Source: Acidisarcina polymorpha
Lineage (GTDB): Bacteria > Acidobacteriota > Terriglobia > Terriglobales > Acidobacteriaceae
Reading direction: 5' to 3'
Assembly: GCF_003330725.1 (NCBI RefSeq)
Contig: NZ_CP030840.1
Span: forward strand, 3,100,001 to 3,164,000
DNA length: 64,000 nt
A program made the translations under genes and the position numbers. Under the pieces are notes generated by a model. It was given only the letters and a program-made list of their open reading frames with translations, ran no database searches and was not told where the DNA came from. Shown one piece after another: positions 1-8,885 of the stretch (position 1 is its first letter; every line of letters begins with the position of its first letter).

Positions 1-1
1 T

Positions 2-370
2 GATGAAGCTCTGCGTCAGGTCGGACTCGAACAAGACAAAGCTAAGATGCCCGCTGAGCTTTCTGGCGGAATGCGCAAACGTGCGGGGCTCGCACGCGCC
101 ATGGTTCTCAATCCACAGATATTACTCATCGACGAGCCAGCCAGTGGTTTGGATCCAATTACAGCCTCTGAAATCGACGACCTGCTCCTTGCCGTTAAGA
201 AACAACGCAACACTACGATGGTGATCGTCACCCACGACATCCGCGGCGCACGCAAGATTGCCGACAAGGTAGCTGTTATAGATGGCGGAGCTCTCGTTGC
301 CTTCGGAAGTTTCGCCGATCTTGAACAAAATCAAAACCACACGGTCCGCAAATTGCTTTCGGAGACCTAA
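2..370 (+). CDS. ABC transporter ATP-binding protein, MlaF-like (5' end outside window)
   Basis: C-terminal half of an ABC ATPase, open from the window edge. Visible in order are the signature LSGGM, the Walker B stretch ILLIDEPASGLD and the H-loop in VIVTHD. The Walker A part lies before base 1. The protein would energise a membrane permease. The next gene starts two bases after this stop and encodes an MCE-domain protein, so the pair reads as the end of an Mla-type inter-membrane phospholipid (or other hydrophobic solute) transport operon, with the permease gene expected upstream. Family assignment is firm; the substrate is inferred from context only. Confidence 0.9.
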   Translation, partial: DEALRQVGLEQDKAKMPAELSGGMRKRAGLARAMVLNPQILLIDEPASGLDPITASEIDDLLLAVKKQRNTTMVIVTHDIRGARKIADKVAVIDGGALVAFGSFADLEQNQNHTVRKLLSET

Positions 371-372
371 GA

Positions 373-1257
373 ATGAAACCTTATCGCGGCGCAGTTGCAG
401 CCTTTCTCATCCTCGGCGTTATCTTGTTTGGCATCGGTCTTTTCCTTGTTGGCGACCAGCATAAGGCGTTCAGTCATCATCTCGATTTTTACACAGACCT
501 CGCCGATGTCGACGGTCTCAACTCTGGCGCACACGTGCGTGTCAACGGCTTTGAGGCAGGCGAGATAACGAAGATGGAGATTCCGCAGAAGCCCACGGGC
601 AAGTTCCGACTAAAACTTCACATCGACGGCAAGCTGAAGAGTTTAATTCGCACAGACTCTGTTGTAACAGTTGAAACGGACGGACTCGTCGGGGATAAGT
701 TCCTGCTCATTCACAGCGGGAGCGAAACGGCTCAGCTTGTCCCGGACGGTGGCACGATCCGAGGCAGGGAACCGGTCGAACTATCCGCGATCCTCCAGAA
801 GGTTAGCGGAACCGTCGATCAAGCCAATACGACTATCGTCGACATCAGAACTCGTCTTGATGGCACGCTGGACTCTATCAAAAATACCGTCGATAACACA
901 AACGGGATCGTTACCGGCATCCGCCAGGGACACGGACCCGTCGGCGCCTTGCTCAACGATCAGCAAATAACTAGTGACCTCAAGAGTTCATTGGCCAACA
1001 CTCGCGTGGTAACGGCAAATCTCAACCAGGTCAGCGTTCAAGCCGGGCAGGTGATGGCTGACTTTCAGTCTCGCGGTCTTATCGCGAAAGCGGATCAAAG
1101 TATCGATAATATTCGTCACGCATCCAAAGGAACTGGATCAGGTCAGCCAGCAGGTCAACGTGAATCTCACGCAGGCTTTCGCTCCCGACGCCAGTGGCTA
1201 TACCGCGGGGGAAAACCTACAGGGAACGCTCTCGAACATCAATACAGCAACCAGTAA
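373..1257 (+). CDS. MCE/MlaD-family protein, N-terminal part before a frameshift
   Basis: Starts two bases after the ATPase stop. Residues about 7-28 form one membrane anchor, followed by an MCE domain (about 35-110: hydrophobic beta strands around VDGLNSGAHVRVNGFEAGEI and DSVVTVETDGLVGDKFL), then a long helical region typical of MlaD-like periplasmic lipid-binding subunits. The last 45 or so residues are low-complexity and unlike the family, because the frame is lost near 1126-1130 (run AAAGG). Dropping one A would continue as HASKELDQVSQQVNVNLTQAF into the next entry, giving one protein of about 455 residues. As written the gene is broken or the base is an error. Confidence 0.8.
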   Translation: MKPYRGAVAAFLILGVILFGIGLFLVGDQHKAFSHHLDFYTDLADVDGLNSGAHVRVNGFEAGEITKMEIPQKPTGKFRLKLHIDGKLKSLIRTDSVVTVETDGLVGDKFLLIHSGSETAQLVPDGGTIRGREPVELSAILQKVSGTVDQANTTIVDIRTRLDGTLDSIKNTVDNTNGIVTGIRQGHGPVGALLNDQQITSDLKSSLANTRVVTANLNQVSVQAGQVMADFQSRGLIAKADQSIDNIRHASKGTGSGQPAGQRESHAGFRSRRQWLYRGGKPTGNALEHQYSNQ

Positions 1258-1738
1258 CATGGCAGACGACACCGAGGCTCTGAAGCACGAATTCTTCTTT
1301 CGGGGCTTCTTTAAGAAACGCGGCTTCTACTCACTCGACGATTTGACTCCGACCGGCTACCTTGCCGACCCTTTCTTCCAGACGGCGGCGCATTCACGCG
1401 AATGGTTGAACGGCAGCGAGGACTTCGCTGCCGGCAGCGACGGGCATCAGATTCTCACTGAGCGAGGCAAAAAACAGATTGATGCCCTAGCTGGCAGTCA
1501 AGGCATCGGCCTACTGAAAAATCCCATCATCATCGAGGGATACTCGAACGATCCTGCGCCCGTCGTGCAACTCCTTCAAGCGAAGGAGCGCGCCGTTCTC
1601 GTTAGGCGCTACCTGGAAAACCGCCTCAGAATCGAGGCGAGGGATATCGGCACCATGCCGCTGCAGGCGACTCCGCCCCAGTCGTCCGGCAAGACCATTT
1701 TTGACGGTGCCTGCATTGTGCTGCTACGAAAAGCGTAA
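1160..1738 (+). CDS. MCE/MlaD-family protein, C-terminal part after the frameshift
   Basis: This reading frame continues the MCE gene and is open from about 1127; the ATG at 1160 is internal, not a true start, and has no ribosome site. The segment holds the rest of the helical domain and a globular C-terminus of about 100 residues that looks OmpA-like (TERGKKQIDAL, IIIEGYSND, ERAVLVRRYLENR). That could bind cell wall or outer-membrane partners, which is inference. Together with the preceding entry it forms one operon-terminal gene, followed by a hairpin at 1759-1792. Confidence 0.7.
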   Translation: MNLTQAFAPDASGYTAGENLQGTLSNINTATSNMADDTEALKHEFFFRGFFKKRGFYSLDDLTPTGYLADPFFQTAAHSREWLNGSEDFAAGSDGHQILTERGKKQIDALAGSQGIGLLKNPIIIEGYSNDPAPVVQLLQAKERAVLVRRYLENRLRIEARDIGTMPLQATPPQSSGKTIFDGACIVLLRKA

Positions 1739-1758
1739 TGAACGAACTATCACATCGT

Positions 1759-1792
1759 AAGAACACCGCGCCGATGTCGGCGTGAGGTTCTT
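1759..1792. terminator. Nested inverted repeat between convergent genes
   Basis: AAGAAC at 1759-1764 pairs with GTTCTT at 1787-1792, and inside it CGCCGA at 1769-1774 pairs with TCGGCG at 1777-1782. It lies just after the MCE stop and before the stop of the convergent NIF3-like gene, so a bidirectional terminator is the simplest reading. There is no long T-run. Confidence 0.5.
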
Positions 1793-1846
1793 GCTGTCTC
1801 CGTGAATCGACTCGTTTAGTAAATGATATTCGCCTTCTTCACCACT

Positions 1847-2773
1847 TTAGCTAATTGTTCTCCAGAATGGATCTCCGGATGGGATGAATTGGATGGGCAC
1901 TTCAGAGATGAAGGTGCGGCACCAGTTAGCGCAGTTCTCCATACCGTATTCCTCCAGTCGGTTGTGGGAGACGATGATAAATCCCCGCATCTGTCCTGAC
2001 AGCACGCTATCTCTTTCCCATTCGACGTTATCGTTTTCTCTATCTGGTTCGTAAGTGATGGTTACGTCGGCCGAAAGGGGGAAGGCGCCATTCTTAGGTG
2101 TCTTATTGCTGCCCTTGCTCACTGTCTTCACTATGAGTTGTGGATCTCCCACGACTCGCACACTATCGCTCTTCAAACGGTGCTTGGTCTCCTTGGCATA
2201 GCCTTCCAGAGTCGTGGCGGAAGGTAGCTCAAAGACCTGACGAGCCTCATCAAATTTGTACTTGTCCCAGCCCATGACTTTGATCCAGCCTTCATCGATG
2301 CCGTCTGGTTTGCGGGCATGCCAGTGGTCATGAAAACGATGGACAAAGAGGCCGTTGCTCTGAATGAATTCAAGTTTGTGGAGATAGAGCGGGTCAGCCG
2401 TTAAGCCGTCATTTCCATCGAGGTTGCTCCAAAATGTCGGTTCATGCGTAAGGACGAGGTTGTTCCCTGCCTTGACAGACTTCTGCAAGACATCAAGAGT
2501 TGCCATGAAAGATGTAGTAATCCCGGTGACAATAATGTCGGGGCTGCCGCCGCCCTTGATGGTATCGACCGTGGGCCCCACCCACGGGACATGAACATTT
2601 TCCTTTATCCTCTGCATTACCTCGCCTGCTGAGAGCTTCCCCGCTACAACTGCAGGCCTCGCATCCGCGAGGTAGTTGAACGGCGGAAGCCGCAGCCCTA
2701 TCCCGAAGTTTGACACGACACCCGTTCCCGAAAGACGGACGAAATCTCTCCTGGAAAAATTCTTACTCTTCAT
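1847..2773 (-). CDS. NIF3-like dinuclear metal-centre protein, Tat-exported
   Basis: 308 residues. The N-terminus carries SRRDFVRLSG followed by an apolar stretch, a twin-arginine signal. The body matches the NIF3/YbgI fold: DIIVTGITTSFMATLDVL then AGNNLVLTHEP, the strand-helix-strand with the metal-binding His of the family, plus a later His-rich segment (FVHRFHDHWHAR). NIF3 proteins bind two metals; their reactions are poorly known. The ATG at 2773 is preferred over the ATG seven codons earlier because AGGAGAG lies directly before it. It follows the paralogue 2828-3691 by 54 bases in the same direction, so the two are likely co-transcribed. Confidence 0.8.
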   Translation of the reverse strand: MKSKNFSRRDFVRLSGTGVVSNFGIGLRLPPFNYLADARPAVVAGKLSAGEVMQRIKENVHVPWVGPTVDTIKGGGSPDIIVTGITTSFMATLDVLQKSVKAGNNLVLTHEPTFWSNLDGNDGLTADPLYLHKLEFIQSNGLFVHRFHDHWHARKPDGIDEGWIKVMGWDKYKFDEARQVFELPSATTLEGYAKETKHRLKSDSVRVVGDPQLIVKTVSKGSNKTPKNGAFPLSADVTITYEPDRENDNVEWERDSVLSGQMRGFIIVSHNRLEEYGMENCANWCRTFISEVPIQFIPSGDPFWRTIS

Positions 2774-2827
2774 CACTCTCCTGTCACACTGCACGGCCAG
2801 TCGCTCAGATCATTTACCTTGGCGAGA

Positions 2828-3691
2828 CTAAGGAACCCAGAATGGCTCGCCGGCTGGCTCCCATCTGATAGGGACTTCGGAAATAAACTTCTCCAACCAT
2901 GATGCCGCCTCGCCATAGCCTGGATCCTCAGACGCTTCCCGGCCGAGAAGGATCATGGCTTTATTCTTCCCTTTCCACGTCAAATAGTCCCGGAAGTATT
3001 CACAACTTTCCCACTCGATGGCTTCAGCGATCACGATCAGATCGACGTCTGACTGTTCGTTCAGGATCTGCTGCAATTCTGTGAACTTGAGCATTCCATT
3101 CGATATAGAAGCTTTTTGTATTTTGGTTGTGGACTCCCCGATAACGCGCAATGCATGAATATTCAGTGCTTTCTCGATCTCGATAATCCTCTCCTTCAGC
3201 GAGGCCTCGGGTAGATGGAAATATTTGTTCTTCCTGGCATAGGGTTCGGCGCCAGCGAGAGAGCCGTTGACGTGGTATTTTTCCCACCCCAAGGCCTTTG
3301 CCAGGCCCAATAGCTGTCCGTCTACGCTCCGCGAGTTCCAGTTGTCGTAAAACCTCCAAATCACCAACCTATGTTTCTCGATGTAGTCTCTTTTGTACAG
3401 ATAGGCTGGATCATTTCGGAAATCATCCTCAACAGACCGTCTGGCAGCATCTGCTCCTAAACTTGCGTGATCATCCCGATAAAAGGCGGGCTGCTGCGTG
3501 ACAATCATGTTCCTGCCCGCTGCCACGGATCGTTTGAGCACATCGATTGACGGAGTGAACGAGGTCGTAATGCCGGTAACGATCGTGTCAGGACTTCCGG
3601 TCTGGAAGACATCGAGCGGTGAATCAATCCAGGTGGACGCGAGTTGTTGTTTTATTCGCCCAGTGATCTGGTGAGCTGTGATCGAAGACAT
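2828..3691 (-). CDS. NIF3-like protein, cytoplasmic paralogue
   Basis: 287 residues and a clear paralogue of the downstream gene: it shares the block SPDTIVTGITTSFTPSIDVL, then AGRNMIVTQQPAFY, and the ending FISEVPIRWEPAGEPFW. The key histidine of the downstream copy (LTHEP) is Gln here (VTQQP), and the later HRFHDHWHAR is WRFYDNWNSR, so most candidate metal ligands are lost. There is no signal peptide. An AGGAAG ribosome site precedes the start. The copy may be a non-metal partner or regulator of the secreted one; that is inference. First gene of the two-gene unit. Confidence 0.75.
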   Translation of the reverse strand: MSSITAHQITGRIKQQLASTWIDSPLDVFQTGSPDTIVTGITTSFTPSIDVLKRSVAAGRNMIVTQQPAFYRDDHASLGADAARRSVEDDFRNDPAYLYKRDYIEKHRLVIWRFYDNWNSRSVDGQLLGLAKALGWEKYHVNGSLAGAEPYARKNKYFHLPEASLKERIIEIEKALNIHALRVIGESTTKIQKASISNGMLKFTELQQILNEQSDVDLIVIAEAIEWESCEYFRDYLTWKGKNKAMILLGREASEDPGYGEAASWLEKFISEVPIRWEPAGEPFWVP

Positions 3692-4035
3692 GTGTGCTTC
3701 CTGTTTTGGCGCTGGTCACAAACCCAATAGCGATCTGGCCTTTGGGGATCCTTATAGAAGGGTATCTCGGGAGGTGCGTTGGCACCAAGATCGAGAATAC
3801 CGTCCCTTGGGAGGGGTCGCCAGTTCGGGTTGCGGTCGTCTGCCCAGGAATCTCATTCCCTTTTGACACAATTCTCAAGGTGGGCCTCCGCCCGTGGAGG
3901 CCCCGTTGAGAAACATCCTGCGGCGCACGAAGGGCACGGTCAGCGCAGTGTTGAGTCCAACCAGTCGGGACATTGGCTTCCTTCCGATATAACACTTGCC
4001 CAGAAATCGCATCTTAGAGGAGCAGGAGGCGGGAC
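3692..4035. other. Divergent intergenic region
   Basis: No coding sequence is convincing here; short ORFs on both strands lack ribosome sites and family motifs. It holds the long inverted repeat at 3873-3911 and the ribosome site of the small gene at 4036. Confidence 0.5.
3873..3911. repeat. Long two-part hairpin
   Basis: GGGCCTCC at 3882-3889 pairs perfectly with GGAGGCCC at 3896-3903 around a six-base loop, and TCTCAA at 3873-3878 pairs with TTGAGA at 3906-3911. There is no T-tract after it, and it lies about 125 bases before a gene start, so a structured leader or transcript-stabilising element is as likely as a terminator. Confidence 0.5.
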
Positions 4036-4242
4036 ATGGCAAAACTAAGCACATCGAAGAAGAACGCCGAGCCAAAGGGCGAATTTGGGCTGCCAGAGGA
4101 ACGCAAATATCCAATGCCGGACGCCGCTCATGCCAAAAATGCGAAAGCGCGAGCTTCGCAAGCGGAGAATGCGGGTAAGCTGAGTGCGGCTGACAAGAAA
4201 AAGGTCGACAGCAAGGCGGACAAAGTTCTCAAGAAGAAGTGA
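4036..4242 (+). CDS. Small lysine/alanine-rich protein, DUF6582-like
   Basis: 68 residues, strongly basic, ending in KKK. The centre (FGLPEERKYPMPDAAHAKNAKARASQ) resembles the small domain in which a Pro-rich strand is followed by D-A-x-H-x-x-N-A-x-A-R, known from phage and bacterial proteins (DUF6582); the match is from memory of the motif. A strong ribosome site (AGGAGGCGG) sits before the ATG. Function is unknown; the charge suggests nucleic-acid contact but nothing shows it. Single-gene unit. Confidence 0.65.
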   Translation: MAKLSTSKKNAEPKGEFGLPEERKYPMPDAAHAKNAKARASQAENAGKLSAADKKKVDSKADKVLKKK

Positions 4243-4499
4243 GATCGGCTCCTTTGTACTTGTTTACCCCGTTGGGAGTGAAATCCCTCTTTACTCGCAC
4301 TGCGCGGACAGTGTTGCGCGGTAAATGGGGTTGAACGACCAGACCACCGAAGCAGATGACAACACTAGCGAAAAGTCGCAAACGTCTCGGTTACCCAACG
4401 CCCTCACGAAATTTGATCGCTTCCATTCGGCCATGCGGATTTTTTCCAACATCTATCGTGTCGAATCTGTCTTCGTTCCTAGATGAACAAGGAGAGCGT

Positions 4500-5360
4500 A
4501 TGAGCAGTGCCGAAAACTGGGCTAGTGCGACAAATGTCATCGAAGAACACCGCGCCGAGGCGAACGGCCAAACAATCCATTACCTCAGGGCCGGAGTGGG
4601 ACCGGCACTGGTGCTCGTGCACGGATATCCCGAGTCTTCTCTGACCTGGTACAGGATCATGTCGGAGCTTACGGTGAAATTTACTGTGATCGCACCGGAC
4701 ACCAGGGGAACCGGGCAGTCTTCCTTGGCCGACGGCTTCTCGATCGAAGACATGGCCGACGACATCTATGAACTCGTCAAGTCCCTTGGCTTTAAGGATG
4801 TCCGTCTCGTAGGCCATGACTTCGGCGTTCAAATCGTGAGCGCCTATGCGGCAAAGCACCGCGACGATGTGTCGGCACTGGTGGTCATCGAGTCGCCCCT
4901 CTCAGGGTTCGGCCTAGAGGAGCTGTTTGCCAGTTTCTGGCACTTCGGCTTCTTGGCATCACCCTTTGCGGAGTTGCTGATTACCGGCAAAGAGAAGGAG
5001 TTCTTCAGTGAATTCGCTTTTGGAGACTTCGTCTTCCGCAAAGAAGCCTTTCCGCAGGCGGACATCGATAGGTACATCGCTGACCAGACCCGTCCTGGTC
5101 GGCTCAAGGCAGGCTTTGCTTACTACCGCGCTCTGATCGCCGGCAGAGACTTCTTTAGCAAGACAGTGGCACCACCCTGGACCTTCCCGGTACTCGCCAT
5201 CGACGGCGATCACTCCGTCAACGGACTCACCGCAAAGTCATTCGAACAAGTCGCACCGAAGCTGAGATCGGTCATCGCAGCCGACTGTGGCCACTTCGTG
5301 CAGGAGGAGCAGCCGGACTTCTTGGTAAAGACGCTCTTGGACTTCCTTCCCACGGAGTGA
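4500..5360 (+). CDS. Alpha/beta hydrolase, epoxide hydrolase / dehalogenase type
   Basis: 286 residues from the ATG at 4500, chosen over an earlier in-frame start at 4356 because AAGGAG precedes it and the fold begins soon after. Motifs in order: oxyanion region HGYPESSLTW; nucleophile elbow GHDFGVQ with Asp instead of Ser, the hallmark of epoxide hydrolases and haloalkane/haloacetate dehalogenases; an acid near DGDHS; and the catalytic His in CGHFVQEEQP. It is cytoplasmic with no signal peptide. Which substrate class it serves cannot be read from sequence. It stands alone. Confidence 0.85.
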   Translation: MSSAENWASATNVIEEHRAEANGQTIHYLRAGVGPALVLVHGYPESSLTWYRIMSELTVKFTVIAPDTRGTGQSSLADGFSIEDMADDIYELVKSLGFKDVRLVGHDFGVQIVSAYAAKHRDDVSALVVIESPLSGFGLEELFASFWHFGFLASPFAELLITGKEKEFFSEFAFGDFVFRKEAFPQADIDRYIADQTRPGRLKAGFAYYRALIAGRDFFSKTVAPPWTFPVLAIDGDHSVNGLTAKSFEQVAPKLRSVIAADCGHFVQEEQPDFLVKTLLDFLPTE

Positions 5361-5884
5361 CGACTACTCTTGGCCAAAACCTTACAAGTTGCGCGGGTCA
5401 TTGCCTTACTGGAGGTGACCTGAGAACCCCTCACTACGAGAGCAATTTGGAATGTCTTCTCGAGCTGGTCGGGGCCGGTTTCAGTCACCCTCATAGCCTA
5501 GTTCCGCACCAGCACCTTGTCCCGACTAGCCTATCGAGAATCGCTGCTCCGAGATATCATCGATCGCGTCGCGGCCATGAGTAAATCTCATTTTGCTCTG
5601 ACGCGGTTAGGAAACACCCACGGGCGGCTTTTCAGAAAAAGTTGCTCTACCCCAAGAGGACATGGAGATAGCTGAGTCGCCCAATGCACGCGAGTCCAAC
5701 TCAGACCTCAAATCATCCGCGCATAAGAACCGGAGCATCACGATATGGAATGTATTTCTCCTCATCGCCCGATGATGGGAAATAGGGAGCAAGCGAGCTG
5801 ATGACGCCGCGGCTCGCGGGCAACCCTCCTTCTGTTGGTCGCTCCCGACGCGCGACATTGTGACTTCCGATCATTGACGTGCCG
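5361..5884. other. Intergenic stretch without recognised gene
   Basis: Between convergent genes. Short ORFs exist on both strands but none has a ribosome site or recognisable motif. Confidence 0.4.
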
Positions 5885-6886
5885 CTAGACATTGTTGGCG
5901 CTGTCACCGCCGGTGACATCGTAGGTCGCGCCTGAAATCATTCGTGCCGCGTCTGACGCAAGGAACACGACGACCGGCGACATCTCTGACGGATCGATCC
6001 ATGGGACACCGAGAATTGATTTGCTCTGGAGCACCTTACGAGCCGCTTCTTCATCCAAGGCTTTGTCGCCAGTTGGCTCGCGTCCCGCCACTTGCAGAGC
6101 TTGCACATAGCGTTCTTCATGGCGCGTGAGCGGTGTATCGATCAATCCTGGCACCAGGCAATTTACGGTGACGCCATGCGGCCCCAGTTCCATCGCCGCA
6201 GACTTCATCAAGCCAATGATGCCCCACTTCGATGCTGAATACGCCGAACCGTTCAAGGTGCCGTGTCGTCCCTGAGTTGATGTCGTCATGATGATACGGC
6301 CGTGTTTCTGCTGCACCATATACGGCGCAAAGGCACGGAGAGCGTTAGCTGTGCCCGTCAAATTGACGTCGATCTGGATATGCCAATCAGGGTCTTCCAT
6401 CTGAAGTAGCGGACGGAACGCCTGGATTCCAGCGTTGGCAAAGAGGATATCGATGTGGCCCAACTCCGCGTTCATCTTCTCTGCCGCGATGCGCAGTGCG
6501 GGAAGGTCGCGCTGGTCCAGCACGAAGCTTCTCCATTGGACACCTGCGCTCCTGACCATCTCACCGGTCTGATCAAGTTCGGCACGGGTAGCAGGTTCCA
6601 CGCCCGAACGCGGATCGACGACGGCACAGATGTCGATTCCAACCACGTGAGCTCCGCTCTGCGCCAGAGCCGCCGCTGCTGCGCGCCCAATTCCGCGTGC
6701 CGCTCCAGTGACAACAGCTACTCTGCCGTTGAGAATGCCTCCCCAAGGTTCTGTCTTCGCCTGTGTCATCTGACCCTCCATATTGCTGGTGAGTGAAATT
6801 GCGCTCAGGGCTGCCGATCCGGCTGCTAGAAAAAACCTGCGCGATATGGCAGCCTTCGCTGCGTGTTGCTTTCTATTGGACGGCAT
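5885..6886 (-). CDS. Short-chain dehydrogenase, Tat-exported, mycofactocin-like subgroup
   Basis: 333 residues. The ATG at 6886 is preferred over the longer ORF start (7045), which would run through the upstream cupin gene; it has a GAGGGG site and opens a Tat signal (SRRFFLAAGSAAL). Then come the cofactor loop TGAARGIG (about 60-67), FANAGI, and the catalytic YSASK. The insert after the first beta-alpha-beta unit (DICAVVDPRSG...) resembles SDRs that use a tightly held NAD, which would suit an exported enzyme. Last gene of a six-gene minus-strand operon; gap to the cupin before it is 43 bases. Confidence 0.85.
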   Translation of the reverse strand: MPSNRKQHAAKAAISRRFFLAAGSAALSAISLTSNMEGQMTQAKTEPWGGILNGRVAVVTGAARGIGRAAAAALAQSGAHVVGIDICAVVDPRSGVEPATRAELDQTGEMVRSAGVQWRSFVLDQRDLPALRIAAEKMNAELGHIDILFANAGIQAFRPLLQMEDPDWHIQIDVNLTGTANALRAFAPYMVQQKHGRIIMTTSTQGRHGTLNGSAYSASKWGIIGLMKSAAMELGPHGVTVNCLVPGLIDTPLTRHEERYVQALQVAGREPTGDKALDEEAARKVLQSKSILGVPWIDPSEMSPVVVFLASDAARMISGATYDVTGGDSANNV

Positions 6887-6929
6887 AATCGCCCCTCGTT
6901 CCTTGAACATTCGGTTGAGCAGAGATGAT

Positions 6930-7388
6930 TCAATATTCAGATTTCTCGCCGGCAGCAGGAACCGAGGTCGGAACGCCTGGAGTGCCGGCATAGGTAATGA
7001 GGAGCACGGTGGGTCCGTCGCCCGACTCGCCTCGGTGAACATCATCCACCGACTCTCCTACGGCTTGCCCCTGGCGAACAACCTGTGTCTTGCCGCTGGC
7101 TTTGTCATGCAGCGTAAGAGTGCCTGAGAGCACATAGACGACATTTGGAAATGGATGCGTGTGCCACGGCAGAGCGGCATGTGGTGCTATTGTCAGCTTG
7201 ATTGTCGTGAGTTGCGGCTGGCCGGTGGGGTAGTGCGTGTAAGGCTTGCAATTCCACGATTGGGTGGTTTGCAGCAAGATTTCCCGGTGACCACTTGCAA
7301 CGCCATTCGCGCGGGTTTGAGCGAATACCGCTGTGAGAGATGCCAGGACGAGGGCGGTAGTTCCGATCGTGCGGTATCTAGAAATCAT
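6930..7388 (-). CDS. Secreted cupin-domain protein
   Basis: 152 residues with a signal peptide (hydrophobic 9-22, ending AVFAQ). A single cupin barrel follows: PWHTHPFPNVVYVLSGTLTL carries the HxH...E-like metal motif, and VDDVHRG the second-motif His. Likely a small periplasmic metal-bound cupin; substrate unknown. It lies 50 bases after the sorbosone-type dehydrogenase and 43 before the SDR in the redox operon. Confidence 0.8.
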   Translation of the reverse strand: MISRYRTIGTTALVLASLTAVFAQTRANGVASGHREILLQTTQSWNCKPYTHYPTGQPQLTTIKLTIAPHAALPWHTHPFPNVVYVLSGTLTLHDKASGKTQVVRQGQAVGESVDDVHRGESGDGPTVLLITYAGTPGVPTSVPAAGEKSEY

Positions 7389-7438
7389 GTCGGTCGTCTC
7401 CGTGTGGATTGTTCTCTACATAGACTCAATATGTCTCG

Positions 7439-8827
7439 CTATTTGCCGGTGTAAGATACGCGCCAGACGCTGCGAGAGCCGTCATCTGTAACGTAGAGAG
7501 CGCCATCATGACCTACTGCTACCCCTACTGGACGGCCCCATACCTGTCCATCATGGGTGACAAATCCGGTAAGAAAATCCTCATACTCACCAGTGGCTTT
7601 GCCGTTTTTCATGGGAACCCGGATGACTTCATAGCCCCCACGGTTCGCACGATTCCAGGAACCGTGTTCGGCCGCGAACCCATCGCCGCCGTATAGGGAT
7701 GGGAAGGTGGATTTGCTGGTGGGATAGAAGGCCATTCCAAGGGAGGCCATATGGGGCTGAATCAGGACATCCGGAGTAATGACCTTGGATTTGAGTTCTG
7801 GATGAGTGCCCATCAATCTCGGATCCTGATGTCCCCCCATATAGAACCAGGGCCAGCCATAGAAGCCGCCTTCTTTGACGGATGTCACATAATCCGGAAC
7901 GAGATTGTTGCCCAGAGCGTCGCGCTCGTTGGTTGAGCACCAAAGCTGACCGGTAACAGAGTTGATCGCCTCACCGACGCAATTACGAATCCCGTATGCG
8001 TATACCTCGACGAATTTGCCTTCTGGGGTGTACTCAAGCACATCGGCCCGATGAAACTCATTGGGATGCGTGTCAGGATCATCGGCATTCGATCCACTTC
8101 CAACGGACACGAGCATATGCCTACCGTCGGCGGAGAAGACGACGTCCCGCGTCCAGTGGCCGCCGCCGCGCAGTTGAGCGTAGCCGGGAAGATCGGGCAC
8201 GATCGTCTCGGGCGCTGTGTTAGCCTTCAGGTCTCCCGGCTTGTAGGCGAATCGGACGACGGTCGTCGCGTTTCCGACGTAGATCCATTGGGGATTCGCG
8301 CCTGCGGGATAAAACGCAATACCAAAGGGATGATCGAGGCCGGTAGCGTAGGTGCTGACGGTAGCCGCTTTCCCTTCGGCAGAGACGCCGCGTAGCACCA
8401 GTAGAGATCCAGCCTGCGAGTCTGCTACGAAGAGATCGCCGTTAGGTGCAGCATGGATGATGCGGGGCATCACGAAGGTTCCAGAGGTAGGCGCGTGTAT
8501 CTCTTTTTTGTTTTCGGATCGCTGCATAGGAGCAGCTGCATCGCCACCCGCATACAGCTGAACCGTAAAACCCGCAGGGGCGATCGGCCACGCCCCCTCC
8601 GGTCTTTGGACAAGAGAAGGCCCGTTGTCCACTGACTCAGAGGGTTTCGGCTTCGGCAGGTCGGCCACGGTGATCTTCCGTCGGACACCCGGCTTCTGCT
8701 GCGTGTAGTCGGCAAAGGCAGCTTGACCGGTGATCGTCTGCTGGGCATGGAGCGCAGACGGAAGAAGCGCTGCGAAGGCGAGAGCAGCGAATGCCTGAAA
8801 TTTTGCGAAAAGTGGACGTTTCATCAT
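7439..8827 (-). CDS. Sorbosone dehydrogenase-like / PQQ-type sugar dehydrogenase
   Basis: 462 residues from the ATG at 8827 (GGAG six bases before; the longer ORF reaches into the neighbouring gene). Signal peptide to about ALHAQ. The rest is a six-bladed propeller of the soluble glucose/sorbosone dehydrogenase group: YVGNATTVVRF, GGGHWTRDVVFSADGRHML with the conserved His, YAYGIRN, FAAEHGSWNR, and a final DGALYVTDDGSRSVWR blade. Such enzymes oxidise aldoses or aldehydes in the periplasm using PQQ. No PQQ biosynthesis gene is in the window. Middle of the redox operon. Confidence 0.85.
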   Translation of the reverse strand: MMKRPLFAKFQAFAALAFAALLPSALHAQQTITGQAAFADYTQQKPGVRRKITVADLPKPKPSESVDNGPSLVQRPEGAWPIAPAGFTVQLYAGGDAAAPMQRSENKKEIHAPTSGTFVMPRIIHAAPNGDLFVADSQAGSLLVLRGVSAEGKAATVSTYATGLDHPFGIAFYPAGANPQWIYVGNATTVVRFAYKPGDLKANTAPETIVPDLPGYAQLRGGGHWTRDVVFSADGRHMLVSVGSGSNADDPDTHPNEFHRADVLEYTPEGKFVEVYAYGIRNCVGEAINSVTGQLWCSTNERDALGNNLVPDYVTSVKEGGFYGWPWFYMGGHQDPRLMGTHPELKSKVITPDVLIQPHMASLGMAFYPTSKSTFPSLYGGDGFAAEHGSWNRANRGGYEVIRVPMKNGKATGEYEDFLTGFVTHDGQVWGRPVGVAVGHDGALYVTDDGSRSVWRVSYTGK

Positions 8828-8885
8828 CCTTATCTCCGAATCCGTATTCTTGGCGACCGTCGATCGTGCAATGTTTGACAGTGCC

